Assembly (NCBI RefSeq): GCF_002836255.1
Contig: NZ_PJAU01000057.1
Span: forward strand, 62,001-126,000
DNA length: 64,000 nucleotides
Source: Colwellia sp. 75C3
Lineage (GTDB): Bacteria > Pseudomonadota > Gammaproteobacteria > Enterobacterales > Alteromonadaceae
Direction of reading: 5' to 3'
Within the stretch, counting starts at the first letter, position 1. Each line of letters begins with the position of its first letter. Below the pieces are notes generated by a model that was given only the letters and a program-made list of their open reading frames with translations, made no database searches and was not told where the DNA came from. The translations under genes and the position numbers were made by a program. Below, piece after piece: positions 9,285 through 18,059 of the stretch.

Positions 9285-9418
9285 TTAGAAACGCCTTTAG
9301 CCAAGGCATTGATTGAAGAGAATGGTTACTCAGGAGAATGTGCTCCTGCATTCTCTAGGAAGCTACATCCATGTAGCGTCTTTTTAAAAATCAATAACGA
9401 AGCATAAAGCGTTTCTAA
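9285..9418. repeat. inverted-repeat element, copy 1 (between cheR and cheD)
   Basis: A 134-bp non-coding element bounded by a perfect 10-bp terminal inverted repeat, TTAGAAACGC at 9285-9294 and GCGTTTCTAA at 9409-9418. Inside are AAGGCATTGATTGAAGAGAA (from 9303, continuing TGGTTACTC) and AATCAATAACG (9389). The same interior blocks occur in opposite orientation at 30328-30413. Relative to that copy this one has about 50 extra bases that can fold into small hairpins (AGGAG...CTCCT, GCTACAT..ATGTAGC). It looks like a non-autonomous palindromic element; no coding content. Confidence 0.7.
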
Positions 9419-9469
9419 ACCAGCATCTTCAAGTGGATCGGGTATCAACCATTAAGTCGAGGATATTTT

Positions 9470-10129
9470 GTGCAAAGACATGATCACCCACAGTTATCTG
9501 AATATATGGATCAGTGCTTACCTGAATTTAAGCAAGTTAACCATTATTGGGATAGGCAAAGGGATATGGTGGTTGCTAAAATTTTACCCGGTGAATTTTA
9601 TATGACCACGGAGAATGTCGCGATCGCCACTACGTTGGGCTCATGTATTTCTGCCTGTATATGGGATGAACGTAGTCGAATCGGTGGTATGAATCATTTT
9701 ATGTTACCGATCACCAATAAAGAAGCGCATGAAGTAAATTGGGGCCAAAGAGAAAAAACAGGTGATGCAACCCGTTATGGAAATTTTGCCATGGAACATC
9801 TAATTAATATTATTTTAAGATCAGGTGGTAGAAGGGGAAATTTACGCGCTAAGGTGTTTGGTGGAGCTAAGGTGCTTAATCAAATGTCTGATGTAGGGCA
9901 AAAGAATATTGATTTTGCCTTAGCTTATTTAGATCAAGAAGAAATTTTTATTGAAAGTAGTGATATTGGCGATGTATTTCCAAGAAAAGTGATTTTTGAA
10001 CCGCGTAGTGGCCGTGCTTTTATTAAGCGACTCGATAACCTGCATAATGACACTATTATCCGACGTGAAAATGACTATAGCAGTCAAATTTATAAAAAAG
10101 AGGTGAGTGGCGATGTTGAGCTTTTTTAA
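9470..10129 (+). CDS. cheD: CheD receptor glutamine deamidase
   Basis: A 219-residue CheD. Catalytic Cys59 (TTLGSCISACIWD) and His76 (GGMNHFMLP) are both present, followed by AKVFGGAKVL. CheD deamidates glutamines of receptor helices and in some systems binds CheC. The start is GTG at 9470, with GAGG 8 bases upstream. The protein is longer than Bacillus CheD at both ends and finishes in SGDVELF, an acidic tail ending Leu-Phe also seen at the ends of the small MCP (11280) and the response regulator (14654). It precedes cheB by 26 bp. Confidence 0.93.
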   Translation: MQRHDHPQLSEYMDQCLPEFKQVNHYWDRQRDMVVAKILPGEFYMTTENVAIATTLGSCISACIWDERSRIGGMNHFMLPITNKEAHEVNWGQREKTGDATRYGNFAMEHLINIILRSGGRRGNLRAKVFGGAKVLNQMSDVGQKNIDFALAYLDQEEIFIESSDIGDVFPRKVIFEPRSGRAFIKRLDNLHNDTIIRRENDYSSQIYKKEVSGDVELF

Positions 10130-10155
10130 TCATCTCAGTGAAGGAGTCAAATACC

Positions 10156-11283
10156 ATGGATATAATTAAAGTACTTATCGTTGATGATTCTACGGTAATT
10201 CGAAACATAATCAGAGAATCTCTTAGCCATAGCCCACATATAAAAGTGGTTGGCGAGGCTGAAGATCCTTTGGTTGCTCGTGACCTTATCAAAAAGTTAA
10301 ATCCTGATGTATTAACCTTAGATGTAGAAATGCCAAAAATGGATGGTATTACTTTTCTAATTAATCTTATGCGTTTACGTCCTATGCCAGTGATTATGCT
10401 TTCGACTCTCACCACTAAAGGAGCTGATATAACGTTGCAGGCTTTGGAAATTGGCGCCTTAGATTTTATTGCTAAGCCAACAGTACAAGAGTTAATGGCA
10501 ACTCAAGACAGCTTTAAGGAAGTATTGATAGAAAAAATTACTCAGGCTGTAAAGGTTGATCAAAAGAATTTTAAATTATCAGATACCTTAGCAAATAATA
10601 CTGCAAGTAATAAAACAACCAAAAATATTGGTAATGTTTTATCCTTTGTCGGTGTTAAACGCGCTAATCACCTCGTTGCCCTTGGTGCTTCAACAGGTGG
10701 TACGGAAGCGATAAAAAAACTATTGATAACGCTACCAAGTAATTCGCCAGCTATTGTTATCACTCAACATATTCCAAAAACATTCAGTTTACGGTTTGCC
10801 CAACGCTTGAACGAAACTTGTCAGGTTGAGGTACATGAGGCTAGTCACGGTCAAAAAATAAAAACTGGACATGTTTATATTGCTCCGGGAGATAAACACC
10901 TAGAAGTGGTTCATAAAAACGGGGCATTGTTTTGTACTTTAAGTGATGGCGATGAAGTTAATCGTCATAAACCGGCAGTAGATGTGTTATTTGATTCTGT
11001 CAGTAGTTTAGCTGATAACGTACAAGCTGTTCTGTTAACTGGCATGGGTCAAGATGGTGCTCAAGGAATGTTAAGGTTAAAAAACCTCGGCGCTAGAACC
11101 GTAATACAAGATAAAAACTCCAGCCTTATTTGGGGAATGCCAGGCAGGGCGCATGCCATTGCTGCTCATACTATGGAGGCACCTTTAACTGATATTGCCA
11201 AGCATATACTTGATTATGCTTCTTTAAATCGAATACAGATGCAGGACGTCTTAGCAAAAAGTAGTGTTGGAAAAGCTCTATGA
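10156..11283 (+). CDS. cheB: CheB receptor methylesterase / response regulator
   Basis: A 375-residue protein. The N-terminal receiver has Asp10-Asp11, Asp56 ([10 protein letters not shown]) and a Lys in AKPT. The C-terminal methylesterase has the triad Ser179 (GASTGGTE), His205 ([16 protein letters not shown]) and Asp300 ([10 protein letters not shown]). ATG 10156 is chosen over an in-frame GTG at 10138 because AAGGAG lies between them, 9 bases before the ATG. It removes methyl groups from, and may deamidate, the receptor. Its stop overlaps the next start (ATGA at 11280). Confidence 0.94.
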   Translation: MDIIKVLIVDDSTVIRNIIRESLSHSPHIKVVGEAEDPLVARDLIKKLNPDVLTLDVEMPKMDGITFLINLMRLRPMPVIMLSTLTTKGADITLQALEIGALDFIAKPTVQELMATQDSFKEVLIEKITQAVKVDQKNFKLSDTLANNTASNKTTKNIGNVLSFVGVKRANHLVALGASTGGTEAIKKLLITLPSNSPAIVITQHIPKTFSLRFAQRLNETCQVEVHEASHGQKIKTGHVYIAPGDKHLEVVHKNGALFCTLSDGDEVNRHKPAVDVLFDSVSSLADNVQAVLLTGMGQDGAQGMLRLKNLGARTVIQDKNSSLIWGMPGRAHAIAAHTMEAPLTDIAKHILDYASLNRIQMQDVLAKSSVGKAL

Positions 11284-12470
11284 GTTATATAAAAAAAGGA
11301 TTGTATTTATCGTGCGTACTCACGTTATTGATATGGGTAAATCATTTTTTTGTTCATGAAGAAACTATATTTGTGCTTTTACTTTCTGTTCTATTTATTT
11401 TATTGATAGTGTTAGCTACCCAAATACATAAACTTATCTCTGGAAAAGGTGATGCAAAAAATAGTGAAACAATGCCGGTGGTTGACGATGAATTAATCCA
11501 TAGTGTTATTTACGAGTTACAGCAATTTATTCATCAAGAAATAAAAATCGTTGAAAAAGAATTAGAACGTACAAAAATGTTGGTTGCAGATGCAGTGACA
11601 GGAATATCAGAAAGCTTTAAAGAGTTACAGAACTTGAGTGATGATCAGCAACAAATGATTCAGTTATTGATTTCTCATTCAGGCAATATGGAAGATGGCC
11701 AAGGAGGCTCATTAGAAAGCTTTGTCACTGATTCCAATAAAACCCTTGATGATTTTGTTGGTGTTATTATTAATACCAGTAAACAAAGTCTTGAAACGAT
11801 GACCTATACTGATGATATGGTTGCACAATTTGATAGTATCTTTAAATTATTATCACAAGTTGAGGGCTTGGCGAGCCAAACTAATTTGTTAGCACTTAAT
11901 GCGGCAATAGAAGCGGCAAGAGCGGGAGAAGCGGGTCGTGGTTTTGCTGTTGTTGCTAATGAAGTGCGTAGTTTATCTGTTGGTTCAACAAAACTTAATG
12001 AAGATATCCGTACTGAAATTAATAGTGCCAAAGAAATCATTGCTAAATTACGTGGCTCAGTTGAAACAATGGCCTCGGCAGATATGACCTCGACGTTAGA
12101 GGCAAAAGACAAAATGACCGTGATGATGAGCCATGTTGAAGATGTTAATAACCAAACAACGCAGAGTGTTGAAGAGTTGGCTATCATTGCACCTAAGATT
12201 ACCGAAGCAGTCAATATTGGCGTACGTTCGTTACAGTTTGAGGATTTAACGCGACAATCACTAGAATCATTACAGATGAATGTCAGTAGCCTCCATGAAA
12301 TAAGTGATGCATTAGCAACCTTTGTTAAAAATCCCAATGTAGCTGTTCATCAACAATTAATTTCACTTAAAACGACCTGTCAACAAGTCTATCAGGTGAC
12401 TCAGCAAGCAGAAGATTCACGTAGTGTTAAGCAACTAAATATGGATGAAGGTGAGATAGACTTATTCTAA
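11280..12470 (+). CDS. small membrane-anchored MCP-like protein
   Basis: A 396-residue protein with two hydrophobic helices close together (about residues 7-24 and 28-46), hence almost no periplasmic sensor domain. Helical linkers and a shortened MCP signalling region follow: [31 protein letters not shown] at about residues 200-230. It may sense membrane or cytoplasmic conditions, or nucleate the array. Translation is coupled to cheB by a 4-bp overlap. The C-terminus is EGEIDLF, like the CheD tail. It has no xWxxF pentapeptide. The helical bundle is shorter than that of the receptor at 5089, so it may not co-assemble with it. Confidence 0.85.
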   Translation: MSYIKKGLYLSCVLTLLIWVNHFFVHEETIFVLLLSVLFILLIVLATQIHKLISGKGDAKNSETMPVVDDELIHSVIYELQQFIHQEIKIVEKELERTKMLVADAVTGISESFKELQNLSDDQQQMIQLLISHSGNMEDGQGGSLESFVTDSNKTLDDFVGVIINTSKQSLETMTYTDDMVAQFDSIFKLLSQVEGLASQTNLLALNAAIEAARAGEAGRGFAVVANEVRSLSVGSTKLNEDIRTEINSAKEIIAKLRGSVETMASADMTSTLEAKDKMTVMMSHVEDVNNQTTQSVEELAIIAPKITEAVNIGVRSLQFEDLTRQSLESLQMNVSSLHEISDALATFVKNPNVAVHQQLISLKTTCQQVYQVTQQAEDSRSVKQLNMDEGEIDLF

Positions 12471-12507
12471 GCTTTCGAAATTTAATAAATATATAAGGAA
12501 TATACTC

Positions 12508-12813
12508 ATGACTATTAACAATAAACTTTCAGCAGATGGTAAACAGCTTGTCATTTCAATTGATGAGCGTTTTGATTTCTCTCTACATCAACAATTTCGT
12601 GACTCATACAACAGTTTAACGACTCAAGAGCTAACCTATATTTTAGATTTAAGCCAAACTGAATATATGGATAGCTCGGCACTTGGTATGATTTTATTGT
12701 TAAAAGACCACGTACAACTTCATGCGGGACACCTTATTATCTCTAAGCCGAGTGATACCGTAAGAAAAATATTAGAAATAGCGCAATTTCAGCGTTTAAT
12801 GACGATTGAATAG
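12508..12813 (+). CDS. STAS anti-sigma factor antagonist (HsbA/CrsA-like)
   Basis: A 101-residue STAS domain with the classic phosphorylation loop EYMDSSALGMIL (Ser56/Ser57), so it can be switched by a kinase-phosphatase pair. The next gene, 57 bp downstream, encodes exactly such a REC-PP2C-HATPase protein. This pairing matches P. aeruginosa HsbA/HsbR and Shewanella CrsA/CrsR, where the antagonist controls an anti-sigma factor (FlgM or a stress regulator). Its partner here is not in the window. Family confident; target inferred by analogy. Confidence 0.88.
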   Translation: MTINNKLSADGKQLVISIDERFDFSLHQQFRDSYNSLTTQELTYILDLSQTEYMDSSALGMILLLKDHVQLHAGHLIISKPSDTVRKILEIAQFQRLMTIE

Positions 12814-12870
12814 CATTTTTTATTATCGGGTTAAAATTTAGGCCTAACCTGTAGATTGTAAGGACGTGAT

Positions 12871-14619
12871 ATGTCTCCAAGCCAAAAACTTGCACTTGTT
12901 GTTGATGATTCTAAAATGCAATGTAAATTGCTGTCTGTATTGCTGGAAGAAGAAAATTATCGCGTAGTGGTTGCAAATGATGGCGCAAGTGGTGTGCAAA
13001 TGTACATTGATCACCAACCTGATCTTGTCTTAATGGATATCAATATGCCCATTATGGACGGTTTTGAAGCGACGAGAAGAATCAAAAAGTTTTCGGGGGT
13101 AGGTAATCTAGCACCCATTATTTTCATCACTAGTATGGACAGTGAACAAGCTTTTATTAAGAGTGTTGATGCGGGAGGGGATAGTATTTTAGTACGGCCT
13201 TTTACCCCTAACGTGTTTAAAGCTAAAATAAAATCGATGCAAAGAATAAGTGATTTAGTAGAACAGGTGAAAGGCCTACAACAAGAGCAGCAGAATGATG
13301 CCGAACTTGCTGAAAAAATGATGTCGAATGTGATTGAAGCAAGAAATTTTGCGCTAGACAAAATTGGCGTGATTAAAAAGCCCGCCACCATTTTTAGTGG
13401 CGATATCCAATTAAGTGCTTTGTGTCCTAATGGTGATCTCCATGTGCTACTTGGCGACTTTACCGGCCATGGTTTACGTTCTTCTATTGGTGCAATTCCT
13501 GTAACTGAAACGTTTAGAGCGATGACTAAAAAAGGTTTCTCTATTTTAGAGATTATCGCTCAAATCAACCGACAAATGCATACTTTACTCCCCGGTGATT
13601 TATTCTTTGCAGCAAGTTTTGCGAGTATTTCAGAACATGAAAAGTCAGCATATATTTTTAATGCAGGCTTACCCGATGGTTACCTATTTAATGAAGGTGC
13701 AAAAATTATACAGCAGTTTGCCTCAACACATCCCCCGTTAGGAATTTTACCGCAACTATTGCCCGATGCTCAACTCGAAGTGATTCAAGTCAAAAGTAAT
13801 GATCGAATAGTATTTATCACTGATGGAATTGTCGAAGCAAGAAACCCACCAGGAGAACTTTTTGGCTTTCCTCGGTTTGAAAAAGCAGCGATAGAGGGCA
13901 TAGAAAATAAAGATTTAATTAGCTGTGTGCTAAGAGAGCTTGATGACTTTTGTCAACATTGTGAGCAAGAAGACGATATCTCTTTAGTCGATATTCCCTG
14001 TAGTGGCTGGAAAAAAATTAAAATCACCAATAAGGTCGCGATACCTGAAGGATTTTCCGAAGAAGACAATTATTTTGGAATACCACAAGGCGCCTTACCA
14101 ACGTGGTCTTATCATTTACACTTAACAGGAAAATTATTAAAGACAGTGAATCCTATTCCTTTAGTGATGAGTCAAATTAATGATCTGGAAGGTGCTGGCG
14201 AACACTGGCAGAGCTTATATACTATATTAACCGAACTTTTTATTAATGCCTTGGACCATGGGGTCTTAGAATTAAATTCATCGTTAAAAGACTCAGCGGA
14301 AGGTTTTAGTCAGTATTTTAATGAGCGGGCAAAACGTTTAGATAAACTCGCTGGAAATGTTATTAATGCACCTAATGATTTTGTCAGAATTTCATTGAAA
14401 TACTTCCCACTTTCGCACGGTGGGAAAATGGTTATTAACATTAAAGATAGTGGTCAAGGATTTGAAGTATTAGATGTTATAAAAGATAACAGCATTGCAA
14501 TGAATGACGGTCTAAAATTAAGTGGCCGAGGAGTCGAATTAGTCAACCAACTCTGTGATACCTTGGAATATCAAGAAAAAGGTACTTTAGTGACTGCAAG
14601 TTATATTTGGCATGTTTAA
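12871..14619 (+). CDS. REC-PP2C-HATPase partner-switch regulator (HsbR/CrsR-like)
   Basis: 582 residues in three parts. The receiver has Asp12-Asp13 and phospho-acceptor Asp56 in LMDINMPIMDG. The SpoIIE-type PP2C phosphatase runs from about 160 to 380, with SGDIQ, LGDFTGHG, ITDGIVEA and EDDISL metal-site motifs. The C-terminal RsbW/SpoIIAB-like ATPase runs from about 410 to 580, with ELFINALDHG, DSGQGF and GRGVELVNQL. One chain can thus both phosphorylate and dephosphorylate the upstream STAS protein under control of receiver phosphorylation. The hybrid kinase at 15811 is a candidate phosphodonor. Architecture equals HsbR and CrsR. Confidence 0.92.
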   Translation: MSPSQKLALVVDDSKMQCKLLSVLLEEENYRVVVANDGASGVQMYIDHQPDLVLMDINMPIMDGFEATRRIKKFSGVGNLAPIIFITSMDSEQAFIKSVDAGGDSILVRPFTPNVFKAKIKSMQRISDLVEQVKGLQQEQQNDAELAEKMMSNVIEARNFALDKIGVIKKPATIFSGDIQLSALCPNGDLHVLLGDFTGHGLRSSIGAIPVTETFRAMTKKGFSILEIIAQINRQMHTLLPGDLFFAASFASISEHEKSAYIFNAGLPDGYLFNEGAKIIQQFASTHPPLGILPQLLPDAQLEVIQVKSNDRIVFITDGIVEARNPPGELFGFPRFEKAAIEGIENKDLISCVLRELDDFCQHCEQEDDISLVDIPCSGWKKIKITNKVAIPEGFSEEDNYFGIPQGALPTWSYHLHLTGKLLKTVNPIPLVMSQINDLEGAGEHWQSLYTILTELFINALDHGVLELNSSLKDSAEGFSQYFNERAKRLDKLAGNVINAPNDFVRISLKYFPLSHGGKMVINIKDSGQGFEVLDVIKDNSIAMNDGLKLSGRGVELVNQLCDTLEYQEKGTLVTASYIWHV

Positions 14620-14653
14620 ATGTCGTTAAGGTTGCACAAAAAGGAATTGTAAG

Positions 14654-15814
14654 ATGATAAAACACAATTTATTAATTATTGATGATGACATTGACTACTT
14701 AAACTTATTAGCAGAAAGTTTAGAGGACACCTTCGAGGTGAAATGTGCAAGTAACTTAGCCGCTGCAAAGGATTTACTGCGCGAAAATATACAATTCGAT
14801 ATCGCCTTAGTTGATGAACATATTGGCAATGAAAAAGGCTCTGTCTGGATAAAGGAGCAGCAGAGCAACAATAATTCACCGACGTCATTTATCTTGTATT
14901 CAGGCATGGCAACCGAAGAAGCACTACTTAAAGGTTTGGAGTGTGGTGCAGATGACTTTTTAGCAAAACCATTTTCTTTATTAACCCTTCACTCCAAGCT
15001 TGATAAACTTATTGTTTACCAGGATAAAATCCATGATTTTGAAGATGAAATTCAATCAAAAAATAATGTAATCAACGTTTCAATGGCACAAGCTTCAAAG
15101 TATGGAAGCTGCATGCAATTGACTTCAAAACTTAATCATTGCTTTACCTACGAAAAAATTCGCGATGAAGTTTTTTCTTATTTTCACAGTATGGATTTAC
15201 ACGGCTGCATTGCATTTTACCCTATCAATGACAAACCTAGCTTCTATAGTGCTCAAAAAGGTGTGTGCTCTCCCGTAGAAATTGAAGTAATGGAGCTATT
15301 AAAGGTAAAACCTCGTCTTTATCGTTTTGGTTCAAGAACTATTTTTAACCATGCCTTAGTCTCTTTATTTATTCTAAACCTAGAAGAAGGCACTATTGAC
15401 ACTGATATATATATTGATGCCTTAGCGTCAGTTATTGAATGTATTGGCGCTAGAATGGCGTTTATAACCTATAAAAATTCTTTGGTGGATGTTCAAGAGC
15501 AAATAAAGCGAGCGGTGAGCACCACTAAAAAAATGGTTGAAATTTCCAAGCATCATCAACAAGAAGTGATGAATGAAATAGTGCAAAAAATGGGTACTAG
15601 TTTTCATATTTTAGATATGTCACAAGAGCAAGAAGATTTCCTCACCGAAATGGTACATGGAGCACTTAAAAAACATAGTCAAGATGATATAAATTTTTTA
15701 GAAGTCACCCAATTGCTTGACCAAGCGCTTAACAGTGTAGATCAGCTTCAACAGTTAAACACTGAAAATGACGAAGATGATAATGATATTGATGATGAGG
15801 ATGAATTATTTTGA
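14654..15814 (+). CDS. response regulator with unrecognised C-terminal domain and acidic tail
   Basis: 386 residues. The receiver covers about 1-120, with Asp10-Asp12 and phospho-acceptor Asp54 (LVDEHIG, not the common DxxMP), Ser in LYSG and Lys in LAKPF. A coiled coil follows (about 120-150), then a region of about 130 residues that I do not recognise and that lacks HTH, GGDEF, EAL or PP2C motifs. A second helical stretch (about 270-320) leads to a strongly acidic tail ending DDEDELF. The stop overlaps the start of the kinase gene by 4 bp, so the pair is likely a cognate two-component set. The output mode is unknown, probably protein binding. Confidence 0.8.
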   Translation: MIKHNLLIIDDDIDYLNLLAESLEDTFEVKCASNLAAAKDLLRENIQFDIALVDEHIGNEKGSVWIKEQQSNNNSPTSFILYSGMATEEALLKGLECGADDFLAKPFSLLTLHSKLDKLIVYQDKIHDFEDEIQSKNNVINVSMAQASKYGSCMQLTSKLNHCFTYEKIRDEVFSYFHSMDLHGCIAFYPINDKPSFYSAQKGVCSPVEIEVMELLKVKPRLYRFGSRTIFNHALVSLFILNLEEGTIDTDIYIDALASVIECIGARMAFITYKNSLVDVQEQIKRAVSTTKKMVEISKHHQQEVMNEIVQKMGTSFHILDMSQEQEDFLTEMVHGALKKHSQDDINFLEVTQLLDQALNSVDQLQQLNTENDEDDNDIDDEDELF

Positions 15815-17985
15815 ACTCACAATCACTAGACTTAACACACAAAGTACTAACTGGCATTGATGAGGCCTACTGGCAATGGGACCTAGTCAATGAACATATC
15901 TTTTATTCAGCCCAATTAACGAAAATACTTGGCTATGCCGATGAAGAGAAAATTGGTGAAAGTATTTTATGGGAGAAACACCTCGATAGTCATAACCTCA
16001 ATGCTGTGCATCAGCAAATACAGCAACATCTTAAAGGCTACATTGATCGTATTGATGTCACTATCCCAATAGTCAATAATCAAGAACAAGAACTATGGCT
16101 ACATGCAGTTGGTAAGGTGGTTGAACGTATTGATGGTCGAGCGAGTTTAATGTTTGGTACAGTGAAAGACGTTACTGCTACTAAAAATATGATAGTGAAG
16201 TTAAAAAAACAAAATGATTGGTTAATGTTAGCGGAACGCATCAGTAATTCAGGTCACTGGCGCTTTGATATCCAGTCAGCAACACTTGACTGGTCAGCCG
16301 AGATATTTCGTATACATGGATTGAATAATAAGTCGAAAATACCTGACTTTGAAAGTGCGGTTGATGCCTTGCGGGAAAAAGATAGATCTAAATTTCGTAC
16401 TAGTTTTCATAATGCTATTCATCAGCAACAGCCATTTCACCTTAAAACACAGCTAATACAGCCAACGGGTAAGAAAGTTAAAGTAGAGATTATCGCTGAA
16501 GTTGAACGAGATAGTAAGGGTGTAGCTCTAGCGGTATTTGGTGTTTACAAAGATATCACACGTAGTGAAGATCTTTTTGAAAAATTAAAATTATTGGCAA
16601 TGGTTAATTTTACTATAAAAGTGCCAATATTTTTTATTGATGATAATGATAATGTCGTTTACCAAGACATATCCCCTCATCATGATGGTGCGAGTGCGGT
16701 ACTTTTTAATTATATTAATTTCAGTATTACTGAATATATGGAATATAAAAAGCAGGCGAAAGAACAAGGTCAAATTAAAGAAAATAATGTCAGTTTTGAT
16801 AAATACACTTCAGTATTTGACCTATCTGTTACCTATGAAGCAGATGAAGGTATCTATATTTGGATAGTTGAAAATGTAACCGACAAATTCCGTACAGAGC
16901 AACAGCAAGTAATTTCCAATCGCCTAGCGTTATTAGGAAATACGTTTGGTAATGTCTCCCATGATATTAATAATGTATTAGGTGTTGCTCTTGGTGCCAT
17001 TGAAATGTTGGAAATAAAATTTTCTCGTGGCGAACAAGATATTTCGTCATACATAGATAGAGTAAAAAATGCCATAGACAAAGGTAAGGATGTTACTGAG
17101 CGGTTATTAGCCTTTACTCGCAAACCCACGGTGAAAGTTGTTAGTTTCGACCCTATTCAAGATATTTATGATAATCAATATCTGTTCAAGCAGTTGTTGT
17201 TAAGTACGATTAACGTTACCTTTAAATTTGAGCCTATGCACTGTTTGATAAATTTCCCTCAAGGGGAATTCATTAATATTTTGTTGAATTTAGTACTTAA
17301 TGCTCAAGATGCTATACAAGAAAAAGGGCTAAGTGGTCACATAGAGATTTCAGCTAATTTACTTGAAAGCAATCGTTTAGAAATTCATGTTAAAGATAGT
17401 GGTGTAGGCATTGCCAAAGAAAACCTAACGAAAATATTCGATCCATTTTACAGTTCGAAATCAGTAAATAAAGGCAATGGTATTGGCTTGGCTAATGTTT
17501 ACAGTACTATGTATAAACATAATGGTCTGATTCAAGTTGAAGGCGTCAGTGACATTGGTGGAGCGCACTTTACCCTTGTTTTTAAATGCAAAGTATTAAA
17601 AGAAAAATATTTAGCTAAAGAATCAAAAACATCATCTTTAAGTTATAAAAATACAAATATTTTAGTGCTAGATGATGAAATAAGTATTGCTGAATTTGTC
17701 GCGCTGTTTTTAGATAGCAAGGGGGCAAATGTTGTTGTTGCGAATAATAAAGAGCAACTAATCGAAAAAATTAATGGCGACATTGTCTTTGATATATTCA
17801 TTACCGATATGATTTTACCTGATTTATCCGGTAAAGAGGCCGTGGGAATGGTGTTAGAGAAATTTCCAGATATAAATATATTCTCAATTAGTGGTTATAT
17901 TGCCATTGAAGATAGGAGTTGGGAATACCCTGTACTTAGGAAGCCATTCAATTCTAAAGAGTTAGCTGAATTTTTAGCTATATAA
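15811..17985 (+). CDS. PAS-PAS hybrid histidine kinase with C-terminal receiver
   Basis: 724 residues, soluble (no hydrophobic helix). PAS-type sensor domains lie at about 10-130 (AYWQWDLVNEHIFYS) and 140-255 (SGHWRFDIQSATLDWS), followed by a third, divergent sensor-like stretch to about 365. The HisKA box is NVSHDINNVLG (His384). The ATPase has NLVLNAQDAI, DSGVGI and FDPFYSSK...GNGIGLANV. The C-terminal receiver has Asp666 (ITDMILPDLSG) and Lys in RKPF. The start codon is TTG at 15811, overlapping the upstream stop (TTGA). It probably acts on the upstream regulator and perhaps on the REC-PP2C protein. Confidence 0.9.
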   Translation: MNSQSLDLTHKVLTGIDEAYWQWDLVNEHIFYSAQLTKILGYADEEKIGESILWEKHLDSHNLNAVHQQIQQHLKGYIDRIDVTIPIVNNQEQELWLHAVGKVVERIDGRASLMFGTVKDVTATKNMIVKLKKQNDWLMLAERISNSGHWRFDIQSATLDWSAEIFRIHGLNNKSKIPDFESAVDALREKDRSKFRTSFHNAIHQQQPFHLKTQLIQPTGKKVKVEIIAEVERDSKGVALAVFGVYKDITRSEDLFEKLKLLAMVNFTIKVPIFFIDDNDNVVYQDISPHHDGASAVLFNYINFSITEYMEYKKQAKEQGQIKENNVSFDKYTSVFDLSVTYEADEGIYIWIVENVTDKFRTEQQQVISNRLALLGNTFGNVSHDINNVLGVALGAIEMLEIKFSRGEQDISSYIDRVKNAIDKGKDVTERLLAFTRKPTVKVVSFDPIQDIYDNQYLFKQLLLSTINVTFKFEPMHCLINFPQGEFINILLNLVLNAQDAIQEKGLSGHIEISANLLESNRLEIHVKDSGVGIAKENLTKIFDPFYSSKSVNKGNGIGLANVYSTMYKHNGLIQVEGVSDIGGAHFTLVFKCKVLKEKYLAKESKTSSLSYKNTNILVLDDEISIAEFVALFLDSKGANVVVANNKEQLIEKINGDIVFDIFITDMILPDLSGKEAVGMVLEKFPDINIFSISGYIAIEDRSWEYPVLRKPFNSKELAEFLAI

Positions 17986-18059
17986 AAGTAATAATAATGA
18001 TCTTTGTAGGTATAATAATGCATAGATTAATAATTTGTTTGTAGTCTGGTGATTGCTAA

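Noticed and set aside
11804-12337. A 177-codon minus-strand frame inside the small MCP gene.
   Set aside because: It is the antisense of a well-conserved MCP signalling domain, with no start context and low-complexity composition; a shadow frame.
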